From an uncultured Fretibacterium sp. (lineage in GTDB: Bacteria > Synergistota > Synergistia > Synergistales > Aminobacteriaceae): DNA of 11,576 nt. The translations under genes were made by a program, and so were the position numbers. The DNA lies in the NCBI GenBank assembly GCA_937899395.1, contig CALBPU010000127.1, forward strand, positions 1-11,576, read 5' to 3'. Shown here piece by piece: positions 1-5,833 of this stretch. The notes beneath the pieces were generated by a model. The model saw only the letters and a list, made by a program, of their open reading frames with translations. It did no database searches and was not told where the DNA came from. Numbering within the stretch: the first letter of the stretch is position 1; the number at the start of each line of letters is the position of its first letter.

Positions 1-1
1 T

Positions 2-241
2 ATTTTTACATTAATATTTATAGCAATTCTTAGTGGACAGGTACAAGCTGCAACTCCTAAACTTGTATCAAAAATAGAGAGTGCATTTAAAGATATTGAA
101 GGATGGATTTTAAAGCTTGCAACTCCTGCAGCAGCAGTAGCCGTAGGAACAGGAATTTTTATGAATGCTCCCACAGCAATTAATGCAGCGAACATTGAGC
201 ACAAGACTGATGACTTGATGGATTGGCCGCGCAATAAATAA
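2..241 (+). CDS. 3' end of a small membrane protein gene, unidentified (pilin-like candidate), partial
   Basis: An open frame runs from the left edge to a TAA at 239-241 and encodes the last 79 residues of a protein whose start lies outside the window. The visible part begins with a hydrophobic stretch (IFTLIFIAILSG) followed by QVQAA, which looks like the end of a signal peptide with an AxA-type cleavage site. A short amphipathic segment and a second hydrophobic, Ala/Gly-rich segment follow (about residues 39-55, containing PAAAVAVGTGIF). The tail is polar and ends DWPRNK. This layout resembles the small VirB2/TrbC-like pilin subunits of conjugation systems, but those usually have a second membrane helix after the Gly-rich one, which is missing here. 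The protein could be degenerate or unrelated. The reading frame is certain because it stays open over 80 codons and its composition matches the neighbouring genes; the function is not. Confidence 0.55.
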   Translation: MFTLIFIAILSGQVQAATPKLVSKIESAFKDIEGWILKLATPAAAVAVGTGIFMNAPTAINAANIEHKTDDLMDWPRNK

Positions 242-286
242 TGACTCCCTTCAAAAATTTCTGAGCCATTATAGAAATGACAGATA

Positions 287-299
287 TTGTTGTCAACAA
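287..299. repeat. 13-bp palindrome of unknown role
   Basis: TTGTTG (287-292) and CAACAA (294-299) form a perfect inverted repeat around a single base. It lies in the short intergenic stretch (242-320) between the left-edge gene and the 3' end of the HxlR gene. It is too short and AT-rich to be a convincing terminator and could be a protein-binding site or chance. I see nothing else clear in 242-320. Confidence 0.25.
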
Positions 300-320
300 A
301 TTATTATTTTATGGTTTACA

Positions 321-650
321 TTATTGCGAGTTATTAGTCTTATAAAAATTTCCCCAGTTCTCCATTTCATGAAGAAGAGGCTTTAATGTCATACCCATTT
401 CACTTAATGAGTACTCAACTACTGGAGGCTTACTGTCATAAACTTTTCTTGTGATTATTCCGTCAAGTTCCATCGAGCGCAAAGACTCTGTCAAAACTTT
501 ATGGCTTATTCCTTCAAGACTCCTTTTGAGTTCATTGAACCTGTGAGGACGCTGCAAAAGGCTGCGGATAATTAACAGCTTCCATTTACTGCCTATTAAT
601 TGTATTGCTGTAGCTGCGGGACATTCCGGCAATTCGTTTTTGTGAATCAT
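321..650 (-). CDS. HxlR/MarR-like winged-helix transcriptional regulator
   Basis: This 109-residue protein is a HxlR-family winged helix-turn-helix regulator, a DNA-binding dimer acting in the cytoplasm. The family signature is clear: an N-terminal CPAATAIQLIGSKWKLLIIR segment, then RFNELKRSLEGISHKVLTESLR as the DNA-recognition region, then a wing with R-K-V-Y-x5-P-x-V-E-Y-S-L and the C-terminal G.L.P.L.E...W segment of the family. I start it at the ATG at 648-650, because family members begin about ten residues before the conserved Cys. The frame stays open upstream to an ATG at 725, but that extension would run through the divergent promoter. No good Shine-Dalgarno site precedes any start. 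A TATAAT lies about 9 bases before the chosen ATG, so the message may be almost leaderless. Cys10 sits where redox-sensing members such as YodB and HypR carry their reactive Cys. It probably controls the divergent peptide cluster and itself; the inducer is unknown. Confidence 0.85.
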   Translation of the reverse strand: MIHKNELPECPAATAIQLIGSKWKLLIIRSLLQRPHRFNELKRSLEGISHKVLTESLRSMELDGIITRKVYDSKPPVVEYSLSEMGMTLKPLLHEMENWGNFYKTNNSQ

Positions 651-690
651 AATATTTGAATTATACATGCGGTTACAAATTAGTGCGTTC

Positions 691-719
691 TTGCGGAAAA
701 AATTAATTGTGTTTATCAT
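691..719 (+). promoter_or_regulatory. Predicted sigma-70 promoter of the Cys-rich peptide cluster
   Basis: TTGCGG (691-696) and TATCAT (714-719) are separated by 17 bases. This gives a -35 matching 3 of 6 and a -10 matching 5 of 6 of the consensus. Transcription would start near 726, leaving a leader of about 26 bases that contains the AGGAGGT-like ribosome site at 739-744. The position, between divergent genes and just upstream of the strong ribosome site, supports the call. Confidence 0.5.
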
Positions 720-727
720 TAGCACAA
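707..727. promoter_or_regulatory. Candidate operator: inverted repeat over the -10 element
   Basis: TTGTG (707-711) and CACAA (723-727) form an inverted repeat with an 11-base spacer and a centre-to-centre distance of 16 bases. It straddles the predicted -10 box of the peptide cluster promoter (714-719). A dimeric winged-helix repressor such as the adjacent HxlR protein bound here would block transcription. The arms are short, so chance cannot be excluded. Confidence 0.3.
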
Positions 728-751
728 AATTTTTTAATGGAGGTAATTTTC

Positions 752-913
752 ATGGCACTTAAAGATTTAGCATCATGGGGAAGCAAAGCATCATCTTGCG
801 GAGGACAAAAACCTGCGTCATGCGGCGGCGAAAAACCTTCAGCTTGTGGAGGCAGCAAAAGATCGTCATGCGGCGGAGATAAGCCCTCTGCTTGCGGCGG
901 TTCCAAAAAATAA
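752..913 (+). CDS. Cys-rich octapeptide-repeat RiPP precursor (ACGX/SCGX-repeat type)
   Basis: A 53-residue peptide. The start is fixed by a GGAGGT ribosome site at 739-744, seven bases before the ATG at 752; an upstream in-frame ATG at 707 lacks such a site and overlaps the promoter. Residues 1-13 form a short leader (MALKDLASWGSKA). Residues 14-53 are five consecutive 8-residue units, each [S/A][S/A]CGG-x-K-[P/R/K], placing Cys at 16, 24, 32, 40 and 48. The last unit ends exactly at the stop codon. The units differ in synonymous codons (TGC/TGT, GGA/GGC/GGT), so the protein pattern appears to be selected. The radical SAM/SPASM gene immediately downstream belongs to the type paired with ACGX-repeat peptides, so this is most likely its substrate, with the Cys residues or their neighbours modified. 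There is no secretion signal, and no exporter gene is nearby. The mature structure and role are unknown. A metal-binding Cys-rich peptide is the main alternative. Confidence 0.85.
   Translation: MALKDLASWGSKASSCGGQKPASCGGEKPSACGGSKRSSCGGDKPSACGGSKK
791..910 (+). repeat. Five in-frame 24-bp tandem repeats within the precursor gene
   Basis: Units occupy 791-814, 815-838, 839-862, 863-886 and 887-910, with no spacer. Each encodes one SCGGxKP-like octapeptide. The core TG[C/T]-GG[A/C]-GG[A/C/T] is shared, while third positions vary, so the array is old or under protein-level selection rather than freshly duplicated. Confidence 0.9.
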
Positions 914-936
914 TTTCAAGAAATTTTAATGTTATG

Positions 937-955
937 CCCCGTTTTAATGACGGGG
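937..955 (+). terminator. Hairpin between precursor and maturase genes (probable attenuator)
   Basis: CCCCGT (937-942) and ACGGGG (950-955) form a perfect 6-bp GC-rich stem with a 7-base loop. It is followed by TTATATTTTG, a broken T-run. The stem sits 23 bases after the precursor stop and 12 bases before the maturase ATG at 968. It could partially terminate transcription, protect the precursor message, or hide the G-rich bases that would otherwise act as the maturase ribosome site. Any of these would make precursor more abundant than enzyme. Confidence 0.5.
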
Positions 956-967
956 TTATATTTTGTT

Positions 968-1993
968 ATGAGATACTTTTCATTTCAGTGGCACATCACT
1001 GACGAATGCGATCAACGCTGCAAACATTGTTATATTTTTTCAGGCAGCAATTCCCATGTTCCCGAAATTATGAGCCGCGAAAACCTTTATAAGGTTTTTG
1101 ATAACTGTATTAATTTCTGCAAAACTTTTGAACGTGAACCTTATTTTTACATCACCGGAGGAGACCCGATCCTTCACAAAAATTTTTGGGAACTTCTTGA
1201 GCTTTTCAATTCTAACGGAATTTTTTTCTCGATATTAGGCAATCCGTTTCATATTGATTACGAGGTCTGCAAAACATTAAAATCTCTAGGCTGTGAAAAA
1301 TATCAGCTCTCTATTGACGGCTTAAAAAACACTCACGATTTTTTCAGAAAGCCCGGTTCTGATACTACTCTCGAAAAAATCAGCGTCATTAATAAAGCTC
1401 AAATATGTTCGGTTATAATGTCAACCGTATCAAAATTAAATATTCATGAAATTTCAGATGTAATTGATGTTGTCGTTGAACATGAAGCTGAAGTTTATTC
1501 GTTTGCACGTTACTGTCCTACCGATAACGAAAAATCAGTCGGCATAACACCATCAGAGTATCGTGAATTTTTAATGAGGTGCGACGAAAAATTCAAAAAG
1601 TACGAGGCCGAAAAATGCAAAACTTATTTCGACAGAAAAGATCATTTATGGACATTGTACAATTATGAAACAGGTAATTTCAAAATTCCTGACTATGCCG
1701 AAGAAGGTAAAATTTATGAAGGCTGCAACTGCGGAAACGCTCATTTTACGATTTTGCCCTCAGGAGATGTTTATGCCTGCCGAAGGGTTAAAGACAGCAA
1801 AGTCGGAAATGCCCTCGAAGATAAACTCTCTGATTTATGGCTCAATGAAATGGAAAATTACAGGGAGTACAAAAATTTTGTGAAATGTTCAAAGTGTGAA
1901 TTGCTTGCATATTGTCGCGGTTGTCCAGCCGTAGCAAAAGGAACTTACGGTGATTTTTATTCACCCGATCCTCAATGTTGGAAGGAGATTTAA
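968..1993 (+). CDS. Radical SAM/SPASM peptide maturase, ACGX-repeat system type
   Basis: A 341-residue radical SAM enzyme. The N-terminus MRYFSFQWHITDECDQRCKHC carries the CxxxCxxC cluster motif (Cys14, 18, 21) that binds the S-adenosylmethionine-cleaving 4Fe-4S centre, and GGDP at 64-67 is the usual SAM-contact motif. The C-terminal SPASM domain (about 250-340) has Cys253, 255 and 271 (C-x10-G-x4-C), then C-x2-C-x5-C-x2-C at 307-319 and Cys337 near the end. These are ligands for auxiliary iron-sulfur clusters used by peptide-modifying enzymes. The FQWHITDECDxRCKHCYIF opening matches, from memory, the family annotated as radical SAM/SPASM protein of the ACGX system. An in-frame ATG at 929 exists, but the extension would be encoded through the hairpin and is not family-like. 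The substrate is presumably the repeat peptide just upstream. Likely chemistry is thioether (sactipeptide/ranthipeptide-like) or another Cys-proximal modification; this is inference. Confidence 0.88.
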   Translation: MRYFSFQWHITDECDQRCKHCYIFSGSNSHVPEIMSRENLYKVFDNCINFCKTFEREPYFYITGGDPILHKNFWELLELFNSNGIFFSILGNPFHIDYEVCKTLKSLGCEKYQLSIDGLKNTHDFFRKPGSDTTLEKISVINKAQICSVIMSTVSKLNIHEISDVIDVVVEHEAEVYSFARYCPTDNEKSVGITPSEYREFLMRCDEKFKKYEAEKCKTYFDRKDHLWTLYNYETGNFKIPDYAEEGKIYEGCNCGNAHFTILPSGDVYACRRVKDSKVGNALEDKLSDLWLNEMENYREYKNFVKCSKCELLAYCRGCPAVAKGTYGDFYSPDPQCWKEI

Positions 1994-1998
1994 TTAAT

Positions 1999-2574
1999 AT
2001 GGATTTAATGGAAATAATAAGAACCCGTCGTTCAATCAGAAAATATCAGGATAAACAAATTTCAAAGGAAGACCTTGAAAAAATTATTAAAGCCGGACTT
2101 AGTGCACCGAATGCAGGAGGCCGTCAAGGAAGCATAATAATCGGCGTTAATGACGCTAAATTAACGGAACAAATCGGAAAACTAAACATCGCTAAATTTG
2201 ACAGGTCTGCACTTTTAGGAGCTTATGTTTCAGATGAACAGCCGAGCATAATTGACGATCCTAATATTAAAAGCGGATTTTACGGAGCACCGAGTGTCTG
2301 TGTAATTTTCGGCCCTAAGAATTTTTTGTACAGCATTCCCGATGCTTTTTGCTGTGCTGAAAACATGATTTTAATGGCTCATTCGTTAGGTCTTGCCTCA
2401 TGTATCATTGCCAGAGCCGAAGAAACTTTTGATAATCCCGACGGAAAAAAATTTTTGCTTCAGTGGGATATTTCCGAAGATTATATTGCCAGATGTTTTG
2501 TTCTTTTAGGTTATATAAACGGTTCGGAACCGTCTTCAAAGCCGTTGCATGAAGGAAGATTTAAGATTGTCTGA
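1999..2574 (+). CDS. Nitroreductase-family flavoprotein
   Basis: A 191-residue FMN-dependent nitroreductase-fold protein. The N-terminal motif ME-II-RTRRSIRKYQ, followed by LSAPNAGGRQ, is the standard FMN-phosphate-binding signature of this family. CCAENMILMAHSLGLASC in the middle matches the helix that packs on the flavin. The start at 1999 has an AAGGAGA ribosome site (1982-1988) inside the end of the maturase gene and lies 5 bases after its stop, so the two genes are almost certainly co-transcribed. A longer frame from 1975 would overlap the maturase and lacks a ribosome site. Possible roles are a redox step on the modified peptide, electron supply to the radical SAM enzyme, or detoxification of quinones or nitro compounds. 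In RiPP clusters, nitroreductase-like enzymes of the SagB/McbC group oxidise azolines, but no YcaO cyclase is present here, so that chemistry is unlikely. Confidence 0.85.
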   Translation: MDLMEIIRTRRSIRKYQDKQISKEDLEKIIKAGLSAPNAGGRQGSIIIGVNDAKLTEQIGKLNIAKFDRSALLGAYVSDEQPSIIDDPNIKSGFYGAPSVCVIFGPKNFLYSIPDAFCCAENMILMAHSLGLASCIIARAEETFDNPDGKKFLLQWDISEDYIARCFVLLGYINGSEPSSKPLHEGRFKIV

Positions 2575-2578
2575 ATAT

Positions 2579-2606
2579 TTTACTTTCTCATAAATTACTG
2601 TATAAT
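2579..2606 (+). promoter_or_regulatory. Predicted promoter of the malic enzyme operon
   Basis: TTTACT (2579-2584) and a perfect TATAAT (2601-2606) are spaced 16 bases apart, just after the nitroreductase stop. Transcription would start near 2613. A second TATAAT at 2617-2622 has a poorer -35. No terminator was seen for the upstream cluster, so read-through is also possible. Confidence 0.45.
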
Positions 2607-2609
2607 AAC

Positions 2610-2657
2610 AATGCCATATAATTTTTTAACATATTAAAACCTGAAATCAAAGGCATT
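2610..2657 (+). promoter_or_regulatory. Inverted repeat in the malic enzyme leader
   Basis: AATGCC (2610-2615) and GGCATT (2652-2657) are perfect complements separated by 36 bases, at and after the predicted transcription start. It may be a leader fold or the two half-sites of a regulator. It does not resemble any riboswitch I recognise. Confidence 0.2.
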
Positions 2658-2704
2658 ATTGGGTGCCATGATTAATAAAAAATTTTTATGAGGAGGGTAA
2701 TCGT

Positions 2705-3880
2705 ATGGATTACGCAAAAGAATCATTGAGGCTTCATGAGCAGTGGAAAGGCAAAATTGAAGTCATCGCCACCGTACCAGTAGCAACAAAGGAAGATTTA
2801 TCGCTTGCTTACACACCGGGAGTTGCGGAACCTTGTCTTGCAATCCAAAAAGACATTTCAAAAAGTTATGACCTCACACGCCGTCATAATCTCTGTCTTG
2901 TTGTAACTGACGGAAGCGCAGTTCTTGGTCTTGGAGACATCGGCCCTGAAGCAGGAATGCCCGTTATGGAAGGCAAATGTGTTTTGTTCAAGGCATTCGG
3001 AGGAGTTGACGCTTTTCCTCTTTGCGTTAAAACAAAAGATGTTGACGAATTTGTTAATACCGTCTACAACATTTCAGGCTCATTCGGAGGAATTAACCTC
3101 GAAGATATAGCCGCTCCACGTTGCTTCGAGATTGAGAAAAAACTCAAAGAGAAGTGCGACATTCCGATTTTCCATGATGACCAGCACGGAACAGCAGTTA
3201 TTACATTTGCAGGACTGTTAAACGCATTAAAAGTTGTTGATAAGAAACTTGATGAAATTAAAATCGCCGTCAACGGTGCAGGAGCTGCTGCAATCGCTAT
3301 AACAAAATTATTAATATCAGGCGGAGCTAAAAACGTTACTCTCTGCGACAGAACAGGAATTGTTTATAAGGGCAGAGAAAAAGGCATGAACTGGATCAAA
3401 AACGAAATGGCCGAAATTACAAATCCTGAAGGCTTAAAAGGTTCATTAGCTGACTCAATGAAGGGTGCAGATGTTTTCATCGGCGTTTCAGCTCCCGGTT
3501 CAGTAAATCAAGATATGGTTCGCTCAATGGCAAGAGACCCGATAATTTTTGCTTGTGCAAACCCGACACCCGAAATTTTCCCTGATGATGCAAAAGCAGC
3601 AGGTGCGAAAGTAATTTCAACAGGCCGAAGCGATTTCCCGAATCAGATTAACAACGTTCTTGCATTCCCGGGAATTTTCAGAGGAACATTCGATGTAAGA
3701 GCAAGCGATATTAACGAGGCAATGAAAGTTGCTGCATCACACGCCCTTGCTGATTTAGTCGAGCCTGACAAATTAGGCCCTGATTATATTATTCCTGCGG
3801 CATTTGATCCCAGAGTTGGGCCTGCGGTTTCAAAAGCTGTTGCTGAAGCTGCAAGAAAATCCGGTGTAGCGAGGTTATAA
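2705..3880 (+). CDS. Malic enzyme (malate dehydrogenase, oxaloacetate-decarboxylating, NAD(P)+)
   Basis: A 391-residue cytoplasmic enzyme converting malate to pyruvate and CO2 with reduction of NAD(P)+. It is the short bacterial form, full length, without the phosphotransacetylase-like domain of MaeB. The malic N-domain holds AYTPGVAEP (Tyr36 as the catalytic acid), DGSAVLGLGDIGPEAGMPVM (69-88) and the catalytic Lys91 in EGKCVLFKAF. Metal ligands are in NLEDIAAP (Glu133, Asp134) and FHDDQHGT (Asp158/159). The NAD-binding domain begins near 186 with VNGAGAAAIA. The next beta strand ends in LCDRTG, where the acidic residue would favour NAD+, although cofactor choice cannot be settled by reading. 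A strong AGGAGG (2691-2696) precedes the ATG. The 2-hydroxycarboxylate transporter follows after 3 bases, which points to malate as substrate: import followed by decarboxylation. Confidence 0.95.
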   Translation: MDYAKESLRLHEQWKGKIEVIATVPVATKEDLSLAYTPGVAEPCLAIQKDISKSYDLTRRHNLCLVVTDGSAVLGLGDIGPEAGMPVMEGKCVLFKAFGGVDAFPLCVKTKDVDEFVNTVYNISGSFGGINLEDIAAPRCFEIEKKLKEKCDIPIFHDDQHGTAVITFAGLLNALKVVDKKLDEIKIAVNGAGAAAIAITKLLISGGAKNVTLCDRTGIVYKGREKGMNWIKNEMAEITNPEGLKGSLADSMKGADVFIGVSAPGSVNQDMVRSMARDPIIFACANPTPEIFPDDAKAAGAKVISTGRSDFPNQINNVLAFPGIFRGTFDVRASDINEAMKVAASHALADLVEPDKLGPDYIIPAAFDPRVGPAVSKAVAEAARKSGVARL

Positions 3881-3883
3881 AAC

Positions 3884-5263
3884 ATGTCAGACGAATATAA
3901 AGGTTTCAAAATTTTTCATCTTCCTCCGAAATATTTTGTTCTTTTCGCAGTCGTAGTTTTGCTCTCAGCTATGCTCGGAGTTTTACCGGCCGGAATGGCA
4001 GGGTGCTTTGCGTTTATGATTGTATGCGGAGCTATTTTGCAGGAACTTGGCGATCATCTTCCTATCGTAAACACATTTTTAGGCGGCGGCCCTGTCGTAA
4101 TAATCTTCGGAATGGGCTATCTTCGTTACGTGAATTTCTTCGGAATTTTCGATATGTTCTCAGGTTTAATCGGCAAGGGAGCGTTCACCGCAACTTTGAT
4201 GAAAAACATTGACACGTTCTTCAAACCTACTGGAGCATTTTTGGATTTCTATATCGCTGCGTTAATTACAGGGTCGATACTCGGAATGAACCGTAAGCTC
4301 TTGGTGAAGGCTGCGGCACGTTATTTCCCTGCGATTTTCGGAGCAATAGCTGTTTCATTCGGTCTTGCTGCATTTGCCGGACATATGACGGGCTTCGGAG
4401 TTGTCAAAGCGATTTTGTTAATAGCTCTTCCGATTATGGGCGGTGGAATGGGAGCAGGTGCTGTACCTCTGAGCAAAATTTTCGAGAGTTCAGGAACAAT
4501 GACGGCAGAACAGGCAATTTCAATCATGAACCCTGCCGTAGCTATCGGAAACGCAACTTCAATAGTGCTTGCCGGTCTACTCGTTAAAATTCTCGCAGGA
4601 AAATTCTTCAATGGTCAAGGAACTTTAATGAAAGCAGGAGCAAATGATGACCCCGCAGAATTTGAAATTTCTCCCGAAATGCAGGCAAAACGAGATCATG
4701 TTACAGTTACAAATTTAGGAATAGGGCTTTTAGCAGCTACATCATTCTTTGCATGGGGATATATTATTGCTGGTATCTGGATTAAATTAGTTCCTGCCGT
4801 AAATATTCATGCTTATGCTTGGATGATTATTTCAGTTGCTCTGTGCAAAATTTTCAATATCCTTCCTGAATTTATAGAGGTAGATTGTTATCAGTGGTTC
4901 CAGTTTGTAATGAAAAATTTAACCTCAATGTTAATGGTCGGAATAGGACTTTGCTATTTGAGCCTTGATGTTGTTATTGAGAGCTTCTCAACCACATATT
5001 TATTGCTTTGCTTCTTGAGCTGCATCGGAGCATTTATCGGAGCAGGTTTAATCGGAGCAATGGTTGGTTTCTATCCTGTTGAGGCAGGAATTACCGCAGG
5101 TCTTTGCATGTCGAACATGGGCGGCACAGGAGACGTTGCGGTTTTATCAGCAGCTCACAGAATGGAGTTAATGCCCTTTGCTCAGATTTCTTCACGTTTA
5201 GGAGGAGCAATAATTTTAATCATCGGAAGTTTAATGCTTTCGACATTGGGAAGTATGCTGTAA
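3884..5263 (+). CDS. 2-hydroxycarboxylate transporter (CitS/CitP/MleP family), likely malate or citrate
   Basis: A 459-residue inner-membrane secondary transporter of the 2HCT family, which moves citrate, malate or lactate with Na+ or H+, or by exchange. Both family re-entrant-loop motifs are present: GGGMGAGAVPLSKIF at 186-200, and NMGGTGDVAVLSAAHRMELM in the C-terminal part, with GGTG at 413-416. The nearby Arg438 in QISSRLGGA is the conserved substrate-carboxylate Arg region. About 11 hydrophobic segments and the normal family length indicate an intact protein. The ATG lies 3 bases after the malic enzyme stop, with a GAGG ribosome site at 3871-3874 inside the last codons of that gene, so the genes are co-translated. 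The malic enzyme neighbour favours malate as substrate. If coupled to decarboxylation, uptake could help generate a proton or sodium gradient, as in malolactic-type systems; this is inference. Confidence 0.92.
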   Translation: MSDEYKGFKIFHLPPKYFVLFAVVVLLSAMLGVLPAGMAGCFAFMIVCGAILQELGDHLPIVNTFLGGGPVVIIFGMGYLRYVNFFGIFDMFSGLIGKGAFTATLMKNIDTFFKPTGAFLDFYIAALITGSILGMNRKLLVKAAARYFPAIFGAIAVSFGLAAFAGHMTGFGVVKAILLIALPIMGGGMGAGAVPLSKIFESSGTMTAEQAISIMNPAVAIGNATSIVLAGLLVKILAGKFFNGQGTLMKAGANDDPAEFEISPEMQAKRDHVTVTNLGIGLLAATSFFAWGYIIAGIWIKLVPAVNIHAYAWMIISVALCKIFNILPEFIEVDCYQWFQFVMKNLTSMLMVGIGLCYLSLDVVIESFSTTYLLLCFLSCIGAFIGAGLIGAMVGFYPVEAGITAGLCMSNMGGTGDVAVLSAAHRMELMPFAQISSRLGGAIILIIGSLMLSTLGSML

Positions 5264-5266
5264 ACA

Positions 5267-5833
5267 ATGAATATTGACGAATTTGTTTTTCATGTTCTTG
5301 AAGTTCATACGTTACACGTGAGGGACTTTAACGGCGAAAGGCTTATTCAGTCATTAGGAAATTTTCAGAATTATAAAGTATCAACGGCCTGTGCAGAAGC
5401 TGAAGCACGGGCTGTTTTATTTCCTCTTAAAAGAATATTAAAGAAATGTTTACCGTTTTTGGTTTTATTTTTAATCGGAGTGATTTTGATTTTCACATTG
5501 ACACTTCAAAATGAAATTTTTGCGGTAAAGGCGTTAGGATTTATAGCTTCATTTGTCGGAGTATCGGGAATAATTTCTGAGTGCAGGAAAATTTTTGAAA
5601 CCCGTAAAAATTTGAAATCAATGAAACCTGATGAGGCGTTAAAATTTTCAGCGTGGCAATGTATGTTAAAGACAGCTCCGAAAAAATTTAATGACAACGA
5701 TATAACTTATATTCCGATTGATGAAGAGACACTAAAATTAAAACCTGAAGAACTTGCCCAAAAATATAATTTACTTCCTGCAATCTCCAAAAAAGCTCTT
5801 GAAATAATTTCACATCAACCCGAAAGTTTTTAA
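5267..5833 (+). CDS. Unknown two-helix membrane protein, third gene of the malate operon
   Basis: A 188-residue protein I do not recognise. Residues 1-60 are soluble and mildly charged, with an Ala/Glu-rich segment near 40-50. Two adjacent membrane helices follow (about 61-80 and 84-104), then a soluble tail of about 85 residues rich in Lys and Glu, containing FNDNDITYIPIDEETLKLKPEEL. With two helices, the N- and C-terminal domains should lie on the same side, probably the cytoplasm by the positive-inside rule (KRILKK before helix 1, RKIFETRKNLK after helix 2). It starts 3 bases after the transporter stop with only a weak ribosome site (GGGAAG, 5248-5253), so translation is likely coupled. 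2HCT carriers normally work alone, so an accessory or regulatory partner is possible but unproven. Its 3' end overlaps the convergent AEC gene by 24 bases. Confidence 0.75.
   Translation: MNIDEFVFHVLEVHTLHVRDFNGERLIQSLGNFQNYKVSTACAEAEARAVLFPLKRILKKCLPFLVLFLIGVILIFTLTLQNEIFAVKALGFIASFVGVSGIISECRKIFETRKNLKSMKPDEALKFSAWQCMLKTAPKKFNDNDITYIPIDEETLKLKPEELAQKYNLLPAISKKALEIISHQPESF

Noticed and set aside
257..278. ATTTCT/AGAAAT hairpin as a bidirectional terminator between the left-edge gene and the HxlR gene
   Set aside because: Only six AT-rich pairs with a 10-base loop and no T-run; too weak to call.
651..725. 25-codon N-terminal extension of the HxlR regulator
   Set aside because: It would run across the divergent promoter, has no ribosome site, and family members start close to the ATG at 650.
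703..906. Pro-rich open frame on the - strand opposite the Cys-repeat peptide (PPQAEG/PPHD repeats)
   Set aside because: It is the antisense image of the 24-base repeat, which stays open because of its composition. The + strand has a strong ribosome site, a promoter and a partner enzyme.
791..910. CRISPR array
   Set aside because: The 24-base repeats are contiguous, in frame, and have no spacers; they encode a protein repeat.
929..967. 13-codon N-terminal extension of the radical SAM enzyme
   Set aside because: No ribosome site, includes the hairpin, and the sequence is hydrophobic and unlike the family; the MRYFSFQWHIT start is typical.
1999..2574. SagB/McbC-type azoline dehydrogenase
   Set aside because: The protein is a short stand-alone nitroreductase and no YcaO cyclodehydratase is present to make azolines.
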